This document shows positions 1 to 7,398 of a stretch of DNA of 64,000 nucleotides, piece after piece (positions within the stretch are counted from its first letter, which is position 1; every line of letters starts with the position of its first letter). This DNA comes from Terriglobales bacterium (GTDB taxonomy: Bacteria > Acidobacteriota > Terriglobia > Terriglobales > Acidobacteriaceae): positions 1-64,000 of the forward strand of contig DATMXP010000045.1 of the NCBI GenBank assembly GCA_035561515.1, given 5' to 3'. A program made the position numbers and the translations under genes. A model generated the notes under the pieces. It ran no database searches. It was not told the DNA's origin and saw only the letters and a list, made by a program, of their open reading frames with translations.

Positions 1-55
1 CACTCCGTCCCACTCGATCCTGAATCCTTCTTCCCGCGCGCCTCATCTTTCCGAT

Positions 56-541
56 ATGAAAATTAAGTTCTTTTCTCTTATCGCTCTCGTTATCGTAGGC
101 TCTCTCACAGCCGCTGCGCAATCGCCTTCCATCGTCGGCACCTGGGCCCTCACCGCCGCCGACAAGCTTCTCCCGGACGGCACTCGCTCCCATGATTACG
201 GCGACGCTCCCCACGGTCTCGTGATCTTCACCGCAGATGGCCATTACTCCGTCCAGATCTATCGGGAACAGCGCACCAAGTTCGCTTCCGGCGACAAGAC
301 CAAGGGATCGCCCGATGAGTACAAGGACGCCAGTCTCGGAATGAGCGTCCATTTCGGCAAGTACAGCGTCGATCCCGGGAAAGGCACCATTACCTTCCAA
401 ATCGATCGCGCGTCGTTTCCCAATTGGGACGGCACCACACAGGTCCGCGCTTTCGAGTTGAAGGACGACGAGCTTTCCTGGAAGGTCCCGCCCCGCCCCG
501 ACGGCTCCACTCCCATCACCGTCCTCAAGCGGATCAATTAG
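56..541 (+). CDS. Secreted lipocalin-like domain protein
   Basis: This 161-aa protein begins with a clear Sec signal peptide (residues 1 to about 21, ending AAAQ). The mature part opens with SIVGTWALTA, followed by an alternating beta pattern ending in ITVLKRIN. This resembles the lipocalin-like family (Lipocalin_5 type) of small exported beta-barrel proteins in soil bacteria. The GTW at the start of the barrel is the recognisable element. Ligand and role are unknown. It is followed by the regulatory leader of the first CE15 esterase and does not look co-transcribed with it. The family call is an inference from pattern. Confidence 0.7.
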   Translation: MKIKFFSLIALVIVGSLTAAAQSPSIVGTWALTAADKLLPDGTRSHDYGDAPHGLVIFTADGHYSVQIYREQRTKFASGDKTKGSPDEYKDASLGMSVHFGKYSVDPGKGTITFQIDRASFPNWDGTTQVRAFELKDDELSWKVPPRPDGSTPITVLKRIN

Positions 542-684
542 ATCGTCGCCCCATCCTTCCTTTGTGGCGCCTGCGATTCCACCAGGCGCCCGGCCCCAGG
601 TTGGCTCCGCGCCTTATCGCATAACGACCTGTGCAAAACGTAGGCCAGCCGGGCTATTGCAATGATTTTTCCGCAGATTTCCTC

Positions 685-727
685 TTGACAATGTGAGCAT
701 TAGGTATATAGTTCGTGCCCTGAATTA
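685..727 (+). promoter_or_regulatory. Promoter and inverted-repeat site of CE15-1
   Basis: TTGACA (685-690), a 16-nt spacer and TATAGT (707-712) form a near-consensus sigma-70 promoter. The inverted repeat TAGTTC-N7-GAATTA (709-727) overlaps the -10 and the expected start site near 719. The same arrangement precedes the GH10 xylanase and CE15-3 genes. The predicted 5' leader to the ATG at 1005 is about 285 nt. A repressor operator or the first segment of a leader RNA would both fit. Confidence 0.7.
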
Positions 728-985
728 AGTAGCTGAAAGCGCCGCGAGCGAACCAATCCCGGGCGCTGAACAGTTGGTCGTAAACTCCTTGCCTCGGGGT
801 CCCGGTGAGTCCACGAGAGCACATCTACTTCTGTTTCCCAAGTTAACAAGGCATAGTTCGGGCCATGAATTAAATCGCTGCAGCGCCGATAGGGATAACA
901 GCCCTCGGTGCTGAGCAGCTTGTTGCAAACACCTTCCCTCACGGTCAAGTAAGCCGTCGTGAGCTCATCACGAAACGAGAAGATC
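709..985 (+). repeat. Tandemly duplicated ~145-bp leader of CE15-1
   Basis: Two diverged copies start at 709 and 854, 145 bp apart. Both begin with TAGTTC-N7-GAATTA and contain AGCGCC, a partner GGCGCT or GGTGCT, then a similar stretch with GTCGTAAAC (777-785) or GTTGCAAAC (922-930). AGCGCC at 738-743 can pair with GGCGCT at 762-767. In copy two, AGCGCC at 882-887 pairs with GGTGCT at 907-912, with a G-U wobble that keeps the stem. Copy two also has an inner AGGG/CCCT stem. Retained pairing in diverged copies points to an RNA structure. The second copy has no -35 box. The rest of 542-708 shows no gene. Confidence 0.6.
854..872 (+). promoter_or_regulatory. Second inverted-repeat site in CE15-1 leader
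   Basis: This is TAGTTC-N7-GAATTA again, preceded by CATAGT rather than TATAGT and without a recognisable -35 at the right distance. It therefore looks like a second operator copy or the start of the second leader-RNA unit rather than a second promoter. Confidence 0.5.
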
Positions 986-1004
986 ACCAAAACGGAGGAG
1001 CACG

Positions 1005-3029
1005 ATGTACAGGTTCCAAGACCGATTTAATCTCGTCGACGTTGGCAAAACGTGTCTTTCGCTGATGCTGCTGCTCGTTCCAATCGTCGCCGTACCAGCA
1101 GTCGCCCAAGACACGTTACCCTTGGTTTATAACGTGGAGAATACTGGTGCGCAGTATCCGGCACCGACTTTCCCCTCGTTCGATCAACTACCAATCATTC
1201 GACCGTTGCCGGATCCGTTCGTGTTCTTCGCAGACGGACGGCGCGACACCACTTTCGCAAGCTGGCAGCAGCGGCGTAACGAGATCTTTGCTGCTGTCCA
1301 GAAATATATGCTGGGCCCAAAGCCCGATTGCCATGACTGCACGATCACTGCGAACTATGTGCCCAACGCGACCGATCCTCTTCGGGGAACACTGACCGTA
1401 AATGTCACGCGGAATGGCAATACGCTCACGCTGACCTCGGCAGTTACCCTGCCCGCGACGGGGTCCGCTCCCTTCCCTTACATGATTGGTATCGGAGCTA
1501 GCGGTACCGGGAGCCTCCCAGCCAGTCTTCTCACCAATGTCGCGAAAGTCGGATTCAACAATGGTCAGGTAACAACTGCGTTCTACACGCTTTATCCCGA
1601 GCTGTGCGCCGGAACAGCTTGTGCCGTGGCCACTAACTACGGAGCAGGAGGCAGTAACTCGGGGCAATACGCCGCATGGTCCTGGGGAATAAGCCGCTTG
1701 ATTGACGGCATAGAAATCGCTTCCAAACAGGCAGACAATCCACTCTCGCTCGATACCACACACTCGGGGGTGACCGGGTGCTCTTTTGCCGGCAAAGAGG
1801 CGCTATACGCCGGAGCTTTGGACGAACGCATCGCTCTTACGATCGCCCAGGAAAACGGTGGTGGTGGCGCTCCGTCATGGCGTTTCAACCAGAATGTCGA
1901 AGCCCAGGCGCCTCCGGGATCGGCCGTATTGGCGGCAGGTTCGGTGGAGGACATCAACGACACAAACTATGGCTGGTTCAGCGGACAGATGTACCAGTTT
2001 AACGGCTCCAACGTTTACAAACTCCCGATCGACCAGCACGAGCTTATGGCCATGATCGCGCCGAGAGCGTTGCTCCAGACCGGGAACACCGGTTTTTACT
2101 GGCTGGGGAATGGCGCCGCGTATGTCTCGTCACGGGCAACGCAGCGGGTCTACGAACAATTTGGCATAGGAGACAGGTTTGGGTTCATCATCGACGGTGA
2201 CCATAACCACTGTGCTATACCACCCATCCAACAGACCCAGGTAGCGGCGTTCATCAACAGATTCATGCTGGGCCAGGACGTCTCTACCGACATTAAGATC
2301 TATCCAAACCCGTACGTCCAGGAACAAACCGCGCCTCCCTATTATTTGCCCCACGGGAACTACACTGGACGCTACATCGACCGCAACGGAAACCGTTACC
2401 CAACGGACTATCCATACCTCTTTTCAACCATGGATTACAGTCGATGGACGAATTGGTGGGGTAGCGACAAAGCAGAATTCCCCAACAACTGGAACACAGG
2501 CGGAACCTTCGACCTGATCATGAACAACCAGGTACGTCGACTGAGTGCCGGCGATACGATCGTGGCCGGGTACGCTATCAACATGCCCACCGAGCACCCG
2601 GAAGCGACGGTGAAAGTTCCAAACGCGCGCATTGAGATGGACATCTCCTGTCCGGATGGCAGTTCCTATACCCTCGGAGTTCCGCTCGCGGGGCAGACCT
2701 ATACGATTCCGGCCAACAACAACGATTGGTTCCCATCACCCAATCAAAACAGTCCACTTGTTTATCAGGGCACAGCAACCAACCCTGGCTGCAGTGGCGG
2801 CGGACAAGGGACCGCAACTCGGGCCTACTTCACAGCACTCGGAGTGCAAGACGGCTGGGCCGGCGACCCCGCGGGGCCTGGCTTGATAACCACTGACACT
2901 GTGAATCCAACCGACGTGAGGTTCCACCTCGCCAACAACTCCAATGGCTCCGGTGGTCACTGGAGCGAAACCATAACCGTGAACCATGACCCGCTGAATT
3001 GGCCGCCTCCTCCGAGGCCACTGCAATAG
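1005..3029 (+). CDS. CE15-type glucuronoyl esterase (paralog 1)
   Basis: This is a secreted 674-aa protein (signal peptide about 1-35, ending AVAQ). It should hydrolyse the ester between 4-O-methyl-glucuronic acid of xylan and lignin alcohols. The family motif G-C-S-x-x-G-K is present as GCSFAGK with nucleophile Ser260. Glu283 in QENGGGG lies 23 residues later, the spacing of Ser/Glu in fungal CE15 enzymes. His400 and His402 in DHNHC supply the catalytic histidine. About 200 residues after the hydrolase core form a beta-rich tail. The start has a strong GGAGGAG ribosome site. The N-terminal block IPLVYNVENTG-like (here LPLVYNVENTG) is shared with paralogs at 19026 and 22816. CE15 assignment is by motif. 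Confidence 0.85.
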   Translation: MYRFQDRFNLVDVGKTCLSLMLLLVPIVAVPAVAQDTLPLVYNVENTGAQYPAPTFPSFDQLPIIRPLPDPFVFFADGRRDTTFASWQQRRNEIFAAVQKYMLGPKPDCHDCTITANYVPNATDPLRGTLTVNVTRNGNTLTLTSAVTLPATGSAPFPYMIGIGASGTGSLPASLLTNVAKVGFNNGQVTTAFYTLYPELCAGTACAVATNYGAGGSNSGQYAAWSWGISRLIDGIEIASKQADNPLSLDTTHSGVTGCSFAGKEALYAGALDERIALTIAQENGGGGAPSWRFNQNVEAQAPPGSAVLAAGSVEDINDTNYGWFSGQMYQFNGSNVYKLPIDQHELMAMIAPRALLQTGNTGFYWLGNGAAYVSSRATQRVYEQFGIGDRFGFIIDGDHNHCAIPPIQQTQVAAFINRFMLGQDVSTDIKIYPNPYVQEQTAPPYYLPHGNYTGRYIDRNGNRYPTDYPYLFSTMDYSRWTNWWGSDKAEFPNNWNTGGTFDLIMNNQVRRLSAGDTIVAGYAINMPTEHPEATVKVPNARIEMDISCPDGSSYTLGVPLAGQTYTIPANNNDWFPSPNQNSPLVYQGTATNPGCSGGGQGTATRAYFTALGVQDGWAGDPAGPGLITTDTVNPTDVRFHLANNSNGSGGHWSETITVNHDPLNWPPPPRPLQ

Positions 3030-3046
3030 TTGCCGGGGGAGCCATG

Positions 3047-3085
3047 TGGGGCGGGTTCGAGTTCCCGCCCCATACTTCTAGTTCT
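3047..3085 (+). terminator. Hairpin after CE15-1
   Basis: TGGGGCGGG (3047-3055) pairs with CCCGCCCCA (3064-3072) across an 8-nt loop, followed by a moderately T-rich stretch. It is a likely intrinsic terminator, although the T tract is broken. The remaining bases to 3290 show no gene. Confidence 0.6.
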
Positions 3086-3290
3086 GATTTAGGAAACTGC
3101 AGATTCCTGCCACTGACGTTGCAACAGCTTGCAGCTTGTCTTCCCTTTCGCCTCGTAACTCCTTTCGTTGATTACGCTTGCTTTGGTGAATGACGTGCTC
3201 TCATCACTCCGGAAACCTCTTTTTATATGGGCTGAACTACAGGGAATTATGTCGCCAAGGCTAATCGTCTAGTCTTCGGAGGAAATTCCG

Positions 3291-3944
3291 ATGTCCCATC
3301 GTGCCTGGGTTTTGTTACTTCTCTTTCTCCTTTATTCCGTCGTCACTCTCAACGCTACAAGTATCTTCTTCAGCGGCAACCTGCGTAATGATGCCAACGT
3401 TATCTCTTGCGGGTCTGGCTGCACACTAACCTCTGCCGACAGCGACGCAGCATGGGCCCAGTTTGCTGCGCGGGTGGAGAGCTTCACAGTCGCCAGCACT
3501 TCCACCATGGACGCCATATCCTTCAGCTTCGGCGGAGGCACCAGTGGAACGGGGGCCGTTGTGTCCGCGGGCGGATTTTCGCCATACCTGAGCCTGTTCG
3601 ACAGTTCCGGCAATTTCCTGGCGTCCACTTACTACGGCACGTATTGCCCAGCGGGAGCACAGTCCTTCAATGGACTTTGCTATGACGTCAAACTCGACGG
3701 CGGCGTGCTTGGTCCGGGCACGTACTCCATCGCATTCTCCGCGTACTTGAATATGTCCTATGCCGAGAACTGGGGCAGCGGAACCCTCGCCGATGGCTTC
3801 ACTGGTTTGGGCAACTTCGATGGGGTGACGTTGGATTATGCGTTCGACGTAAACCTGACGCCCGTTGCAATTCCTGAACCTGCCACGTTGGCGCTATGCG
3901 CTGTGGGGATCGCGATGCTGTGGCGCAGGCGGAAGGCCTGGTGA
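3291..3944 (+). CDS. PEP-CTERM protein, DVUA0089-like
   Basis: This 217-aa exported protein has a signal peptide (about 1-22) and ends with the PEP-CTERM sorting signal: IPEPATLALCAVG, a hydrophobic helix, then RRRK. The centre (SGNLRNDANV near the start, later SAGGFSPYLSLFDSSG) matches the DVUA0089 family pattern found in many PEP-CTERM proteins. Such proteins are processed by an exosortase and placed at the cell surface or in exopolysaccharide. No exosortase gene is in this window. A GGAGG ribosome site precedes the ATG. The next gene starts 14 nt after its stop, so the two are probably co-transcribed. Confidence 0.85.
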   Translation: MSHRAWVLLLLFLLYSVVTLNATSIFFSGNLRNDANVISCGSGCTLTSADSDAAWAQFAARVESFTVASTSTMDAISFSFGGGTSGTGAVVSAGGFSPYLSLFDSSGNFLASTYYGTYCPAGAQSFNGLCYDVKLDGGVLGPGTYSIAFSAYLNMSYAENWGSGTLADGFTGLGNFDGVTLDYAFDVNLTPVAIPEPATLALCAVGIAMLWRRRKAW

Positions 3945-3957
3945 GGTTGGAGGAAAT

Positions 3958-4443
3958 ATGGCCCGCATTCTGCTGATCCCTCTTTGGCTGATGCTCGCCT
4001 CGGTGGGTCTGTTTGCTCAGGCATCAACCAGTGCGCAAGAGCAGATGACAAACGAGTTGAGGCTCATTCGATCGACACTCGAGAGGATCGAGAAGACTCA
4101 GAACCTGCTCGTGACTCTGGAGAGGATTCGCTTGAACGAGCAACGGGTTGCGGCACTGGAAGCACAGCGCCTGCAACTTCTTAACCAGCAGACATCGCTT
4201 TCCGCACAGGTTGCGGCGGCCCGCAGTTCCGGCGGATCGCCGCGCAGTTCGATGATCGGTACACAGGTCGAAGATACCGGAAGTTCGGAAGCTTCTCAGG
4301 GCAGTGGTGCGGATCAGTCGAGGGCAGCCGAGTCGTGGGCACAGTTGACCGCTGTTGAACGAAGTTTGAAGGCCATTGATCAGAGGCTCGTCGAACTGAA
4401 GCGTCGCATCGCGGAAGCGGAAAAGTCGCTTCAGGGTTTTTGA
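3958..4443 (+). CDS. Secreted coiled-coil protein, unknown
   Basis: This 161-aa protein has a signal peptide (about 1-20, ending LFAQA). It then has a long helical region (about 25-85) with heptad-like Leu/Ile and many Arg, Glu and Gln residues, a low-complexity Ser/Gly linker, and a second short helical stretch to the C-terminus. It probably forms a coiled coil in the periplasm. The start at 3958 is chosen because GGAGG lies 5 nt upstream and the signal peptide begins there. It follows the PEP-CTERM gene with a 13-nt gap. I do not recognise a family. Confidence 0.65.
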   Translation: MARILLIPLWLMLASVGLFAQASTSAQEQMTNELRLIRSTLERIEKTQNLLVTLERIRLNEQRVAALEAQRLQLLNQQTSLSAQVAAARSSGGSPRSSMIGTQVEDTGSSEASQGSGADQSRAAESWAQLTAVERSLKAIDQRLVELKRRIAEAEKSLQGF

Positions 4444-4585
4444 ATATCGACCCCAATCGGACAAGTTAGGCCCATCGGCCCAGCGTCATCCTCGGTCACG
4501 AACAAGCGGGATGGCCGGATCCGGGTCCGATTCTCCCGCCCATCCATTCGTCATAGATATCCGATGTTCCTGAAAGGAGCGCCAC

Positions 4586-5086
4586 ATGGAGGCATTGAAA
4601 CATCGCTACATCACGGTGATCTTTACGATCGTCGGTGTTGCCGTTCTTCTGTCGATCTTCACGCAACCGGCCATGGCGCAGATACGGCCGGCCATGGTGC
4701 GTGATGTCGACACGCCAGCTCTCACGCCCTTCTTCGCCACTGTTGATTACTATTTCAATACCCTAAATGATCAACGGCTTCTAACGACTGTGCCCGCCGG
4801 AAAACGGCTCGTAATCGAATACATCTCTTATTGGTCGGCCGGGCCAATAGGGGACCAACTCGTATTTGCCACACTGCGCCGTGCACAGTACGGAACTCTC
4901 ATGGTGATGATGCAAATCAACCCACCGCACCCTTCCGCTGATTCTTCCTATACGATCCAGGATGGGTCGCAAATGGTAAAAGCGTATTTCGAGGCTGGCG
5001 ACCAGGTGTGGGTGTCAGCCAGTCACAACACAAATGGATATCGAGATTTCAATATTTCGGTATTTGGCTATTACGTGACGCCGTAG
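4586..5086 (+). CDS. Secreted protein of unknown function
   Basis: This 166-aa protein has a signal peptide (about 1-31, ending PAMAQ). The mature part is beta-rich, with a stretch VPAGKRLVIEYISYW and a final FNISVFGYYV, suggesting a small beta-sandwich. AAAGGAG lies 8 nt before the ATG. It is monocistronic, with a strong terminator 25 nt after the stop. I do not recognise a family. Its position near CE15-1 and PEP-CTERM genes suggests a cell-surface role, but nothing specific can be said. Confidence 0.6.
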   Translation: MEALKHRYITVIFTIVGVAVLLSIFTQPAMAQIRPAMVRDVDTPALTPFFATVDYYFNTLNDQRLLTTVPAGKRLVIEYISYWSAGPIGDQLVFATLRRAQYGTLMVMMQINPPHPSADSSYTIQDGSQMVKAYFEAGDQVWVSASHNTNGYRDFNISVFGYYVTP

Positions 5087-5111
5087 CAAACAGAGACAGT
5101 AGAGTTGAAGA

Positions 5112-5144
5112 GCCCCGCTCGCGAGACCGGGGCTTTTTTCTTTT
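5112..5144 (+). terminator. Rho-independent terminator
   Basis: AGCCCCG (5112-5118) pairs with CGGGGCT (5129-5135) and is followed by a run of T residues. It ends the secreted-protein gene at 4586-5086. Confidence 0.9.
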
Positions 5145-5164
5145 ATCGATTGAGCGTTCCAGGG

Positions 5165-5500
5165 TTATGCGGGATTACGAGGTTGTGAGCGCCGTTTGCG
5201 GGAGGGTTGGAGTTTGGCAAGTCCGTCCATGGCGATGCGGAGGCCGCGGAGCATGATGGCGACTTGTTGTTTCGAAAGGCGCTCCTGCTGGAGGAGGCGG
5301 AGTGCGTTCTCGGTGGCCTTGCGGATGTTGCGGACGTTGGTGAGGGGCGGGACGGTGTAGATGGGATGATTGGGCGAGATGGAGTGGTGCATGGCGCGAC
5401 GGTTGTGGAAGTAACAGAGTTGGTGTCCGCGAAGAGCGGGCGAGCCGCATTTGGAACCATCGTCTTTGAAGCCCTGACATAGAGGTACTGGCCTGGACAT
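5165..5500 (-). CDS. Small Cys/His zinc-motif protein (DUF5763-like)
   Basis: This 111-aa basic protein carries C8-x9-C18-x10-C29-x2-H32, the spacing of small zinc-binding modules seen in DUF5763-type proteins. A helical, Arg/Lys-rich tail (about 60-111) ends RKRRSQPRNPA. AAGGAG sits 5-6 nt before the ATG at 5500, which supports translation. It has no signal peptide, so it is probably cytoplasmic and may bind nucleic acid. The function is unknown. It lies alone between a terminator and a long non-coding stretch. Confidence 0.6.
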   Translation of the reverse strand: MSRPVPLCQGFKDDGSKCGSPALRGHQLCYFHNRRAMHHSISPNHPIYTVPPLTNVRNIRKATENALRLLQQERLSKQQVAIMLRGLRIAMDGLAKLQPSRKRRSQPRNPA

Positions 5501-5603
5501 CGGAAGTCTCCTTTGAGCGCAATGTGGATATCAAAATTTCCCTGGTTTAATGTTTTCAATCAGTTGGAGGGGTATTTATTCGCATCTTCGAGTAAACACG
5601 AGA

Positions 5604-5690
5604 GTTAGCGGCGAAAATATTGAACACGTAGGGGTTAGCGGTTAGAGGGTGGCAGTTAGGGGATAGCGGCTGGGGATTAGCCGATAGTGG
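5604..5690. repeat. Cluster of GTTAGCGG-like octamers
   Basis: About seven related 8-mers occur here: GTTAGCGG twice, GTTAGAGG, GTTAGGGG, GATAGCGG, ATTAGCCG and GATAGTGG. Spacing is irregular and no spacers of uniform length exist, so this is not a CRISPR array. It may be a remnant of an intergenic repeat family. Confidence 0.5.
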
Positions 5691-5948
5691 GTGGTGGCAA
5701 GCGTCGATTGCCGGATGCAATAAACGCGGCAGACCCAACGGAAGTGGTGTTTGGCCAACTGACCGCGAATTCTGGGTCGCCATGTGCTAACTCTCCGGTG
5801 AAATGAAAATGGCCGGTGAGCGAAAGGGATCCGCTTTCACCAGCCTAATTTCAGATTAGCAAATTGGGCGGGGCACATTGCCAACAAAGTTAGAACTCGA
5901 TTTGGTTTGTTTTCAGAGACTTAGGTTTTTGGAGTGCGCTTGACCCCC

Positions 5949-5967
5949 TTGACAACAAATTTTGTCA
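5949..5967 (+). promoter_or_regulatory. Inverted repeat over a TTGACA box
   Basis: TGACAA (5950-5955) and TTGTCA (5962-5967) form a perfect 6+6 inverted repeat with a 6-nt spacer. TTGACA at 5949-5954 could be a -35 box. It lies 355 nt before the first gene of the three-gene cassette. It may be an operator, but the -10 and the distance to the gene are unconvincing. Confidence 0.35.
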
Positions 5968-6321
5968 CTTTCCCGGATTGGGAAGAAAAACACGAACGAG
6001 AGGAAGGGATTCAATTCGATGATCGGGTGATGACGTCAGCCGGTGATTGAAATGCTGTGGGCTACCGCCGGTGGCAAGCGGCCGCCCTGAGAAACTTAAG
6101 GGCAAGCTCGCAGCACGTAAGTTCGGCCACCCATTGCGGAAGCAACGCCCAACTTATATCGCAGATGATCAGTGCACCTTTTCGATTCCGGAAATGCATG
6201 CACGTACATACATGTTTCATTATTGCTCAAAAGCTGTAATATCATTCGCGAATCTCAGTTTACAACTGGCGTTAAGGCGAAGCGTACATCGCTTACGCCG
6301 TCTACAATTCACGGAGACGAA

Positions 6322-7398
6322 ATGGGCGAAACCGCCAACATTGCTCAGATTGCCGCGAAGGTTGCGGACCAGTTATTCGCCAGATTTTTATGGAAAACAT
6401 CTGAAGGGCCAAAGGACGAGAATTGGCCTTGTGAGCAGCCTGAATTGCATGGCAAGAGGAAGAAAAAGCAATCAGCCAAAGCGACTCCCGCGGATGAGCA
6501 CAATCCGTATTCGGAAACTTCGGATGAAGATAACGACACCTCCACACCAAGTGTCACGCACCCGACCGACGTCGTGTTTTATTACGATGAACCTTACTCG
6601 AACCACCGGACTTACATCAACTGTGACCTGAAGAGTTACGCTGCATCTTCAATCAAGAAAAGCGAGGTCAAAAAAGCTGTTGGGAGTCTAGCAAAAGCAG
6701 TAAGTTGCCTTGAAAAGAGCGCCACCTGGCGGACACGATACGTAGCCGACGACAAGACCGCGCTGTACGCCGGAATGCTCTTTGTATACAACCACGACGG
6801 AGATTACAACTCGCGATTCGACGAACTTCTGGCTGACATAAATCTCACGACTCTCGATATCCCCCGAAACTCAAAGCTAGTAGTCCTTGGGCCTAGGGAC
6901 ATTTTCTGGCTTGATAACGTCAGCGACCAGATAGCACGGATGCGAGGCGACGGTCTGATTGGCCCGCCAGATCAAACTCGCTTTTTCTTTCCCCCTCTCG
7001 TTTTGTCAAAGAATGTTCAGCCGTCAGCCCGTGCTGCAACAATAGAAATGCTGACCGGTCCCTGGATAGTACTCAAGCACAGGCTCAACGACGCACCAAA
7101 GGAGTCGGTTGTCGTTTTCTATCGAGGAAGAGGCGAAGTAGTTGAAGAATTCTCTTTGCTGATCGATTACCTGATGTTTCACGGTCTCGTGGACCAGGGC
7201 GTGAACATTGTTGTCTGTGCGCTCGAACCCCACCAAGAAGCTAACGCTCTGTTCGTGAAAGCGATCGATGATTACATTCTTCGCTATGAGGGTGGCGAGG
7301 AGATTTCGAATTTGCTTAAGGCAATCACCTTCGAATCGATCACTCAAGTCCGGCGCGCATTTTCGACCTCGGAGATAGGAATGAAACGTGGCACGTAA
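6322..7398 (+). CDS. Unknown protein with PD-(D/E)XK-like motif, cassette gene 1
   Basis: This 358-aa cytoplasmic protein has no signal peptide. The start at 6322 is supported by GGAG 5 nt upstream. Residues 1-25 are helical. Residues 30-80 are charged and low-complexity (a Lys/Arg cluster near 45-49, an Asp/Glu stretch near 64-72). At 81-106 the pattern P-T-D83 then INCD102-L-K104-SY, placed on two predicted beta strands, matches the D...(D/E)XK core of PD-(D/E)XK nucleases. The remainder is an alpha/beta region (about 120-345) I do not recognise. It overlaps the next gene by 11 nt. A nuclease role is an inference from one motif. Confidence 0.6.
   Translation: MGETANIAQIAAKVADQLFARFLWKTSEGPKDENWPCEQPELHGKRKKKQSAKATPADEHNPYSETSDEDNDTSTPSVTHPTDVVFYYDEPYSNHRTYINCDLKSYAASSIKKSEVKKAVGSLAKAVSCLEKSATWRTRYVADDKTALYAGMLFVYNHDGDYNSRFDELLADINLTTLDIPRNSKLVVLGPRDIFWLDNVSDQIARMRGDGLIGPPDQTRFFFPPLVLSKNVQPSARAATIEMLTGPWIVLKHRLNDAPKESVVVFYRGRGEVVEEFSLLIDYLMFHGLVDQGVNIVVCALEPHQEANALFVKAIDDYILRYEGGEEISNLLKAITFESITQVRRAFSTSEIGMKRGT

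Larger units (their letters stand above)
5501..6321. other. 821-bp non-coding stretch before the three-gene cassette
   Basis: No supported gene is present. The stretch contains a cluster of GTTAGCGG-like octamers (5604-5690) and an inverted repeat (5950-5967) within a promoter-like segment. A/T content rises visibly from about 5820 onward and continues into the three genes that follow, so the boundary of a transferred segment may lie in this stretch. Confidence 0.5.

Noticed and set aside
3233..3238. Possible shared operator upstream of the PEP-CTERM gene at 3291
   Set aside because: Only one half-site (GAACTA) is present; the TAGTTC half is missing.
5604..5690. CRISPR array
   Set aside because: Repeats are 8-mers at irregular distance, without uniform spacers or cas genes.
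6047..6631. 194-aa frame overlapping the start of cassette gene 1
   Set aside because: No ribosome site, basic low-complexity product, and it conflicts with the better-supported frame from 6322.
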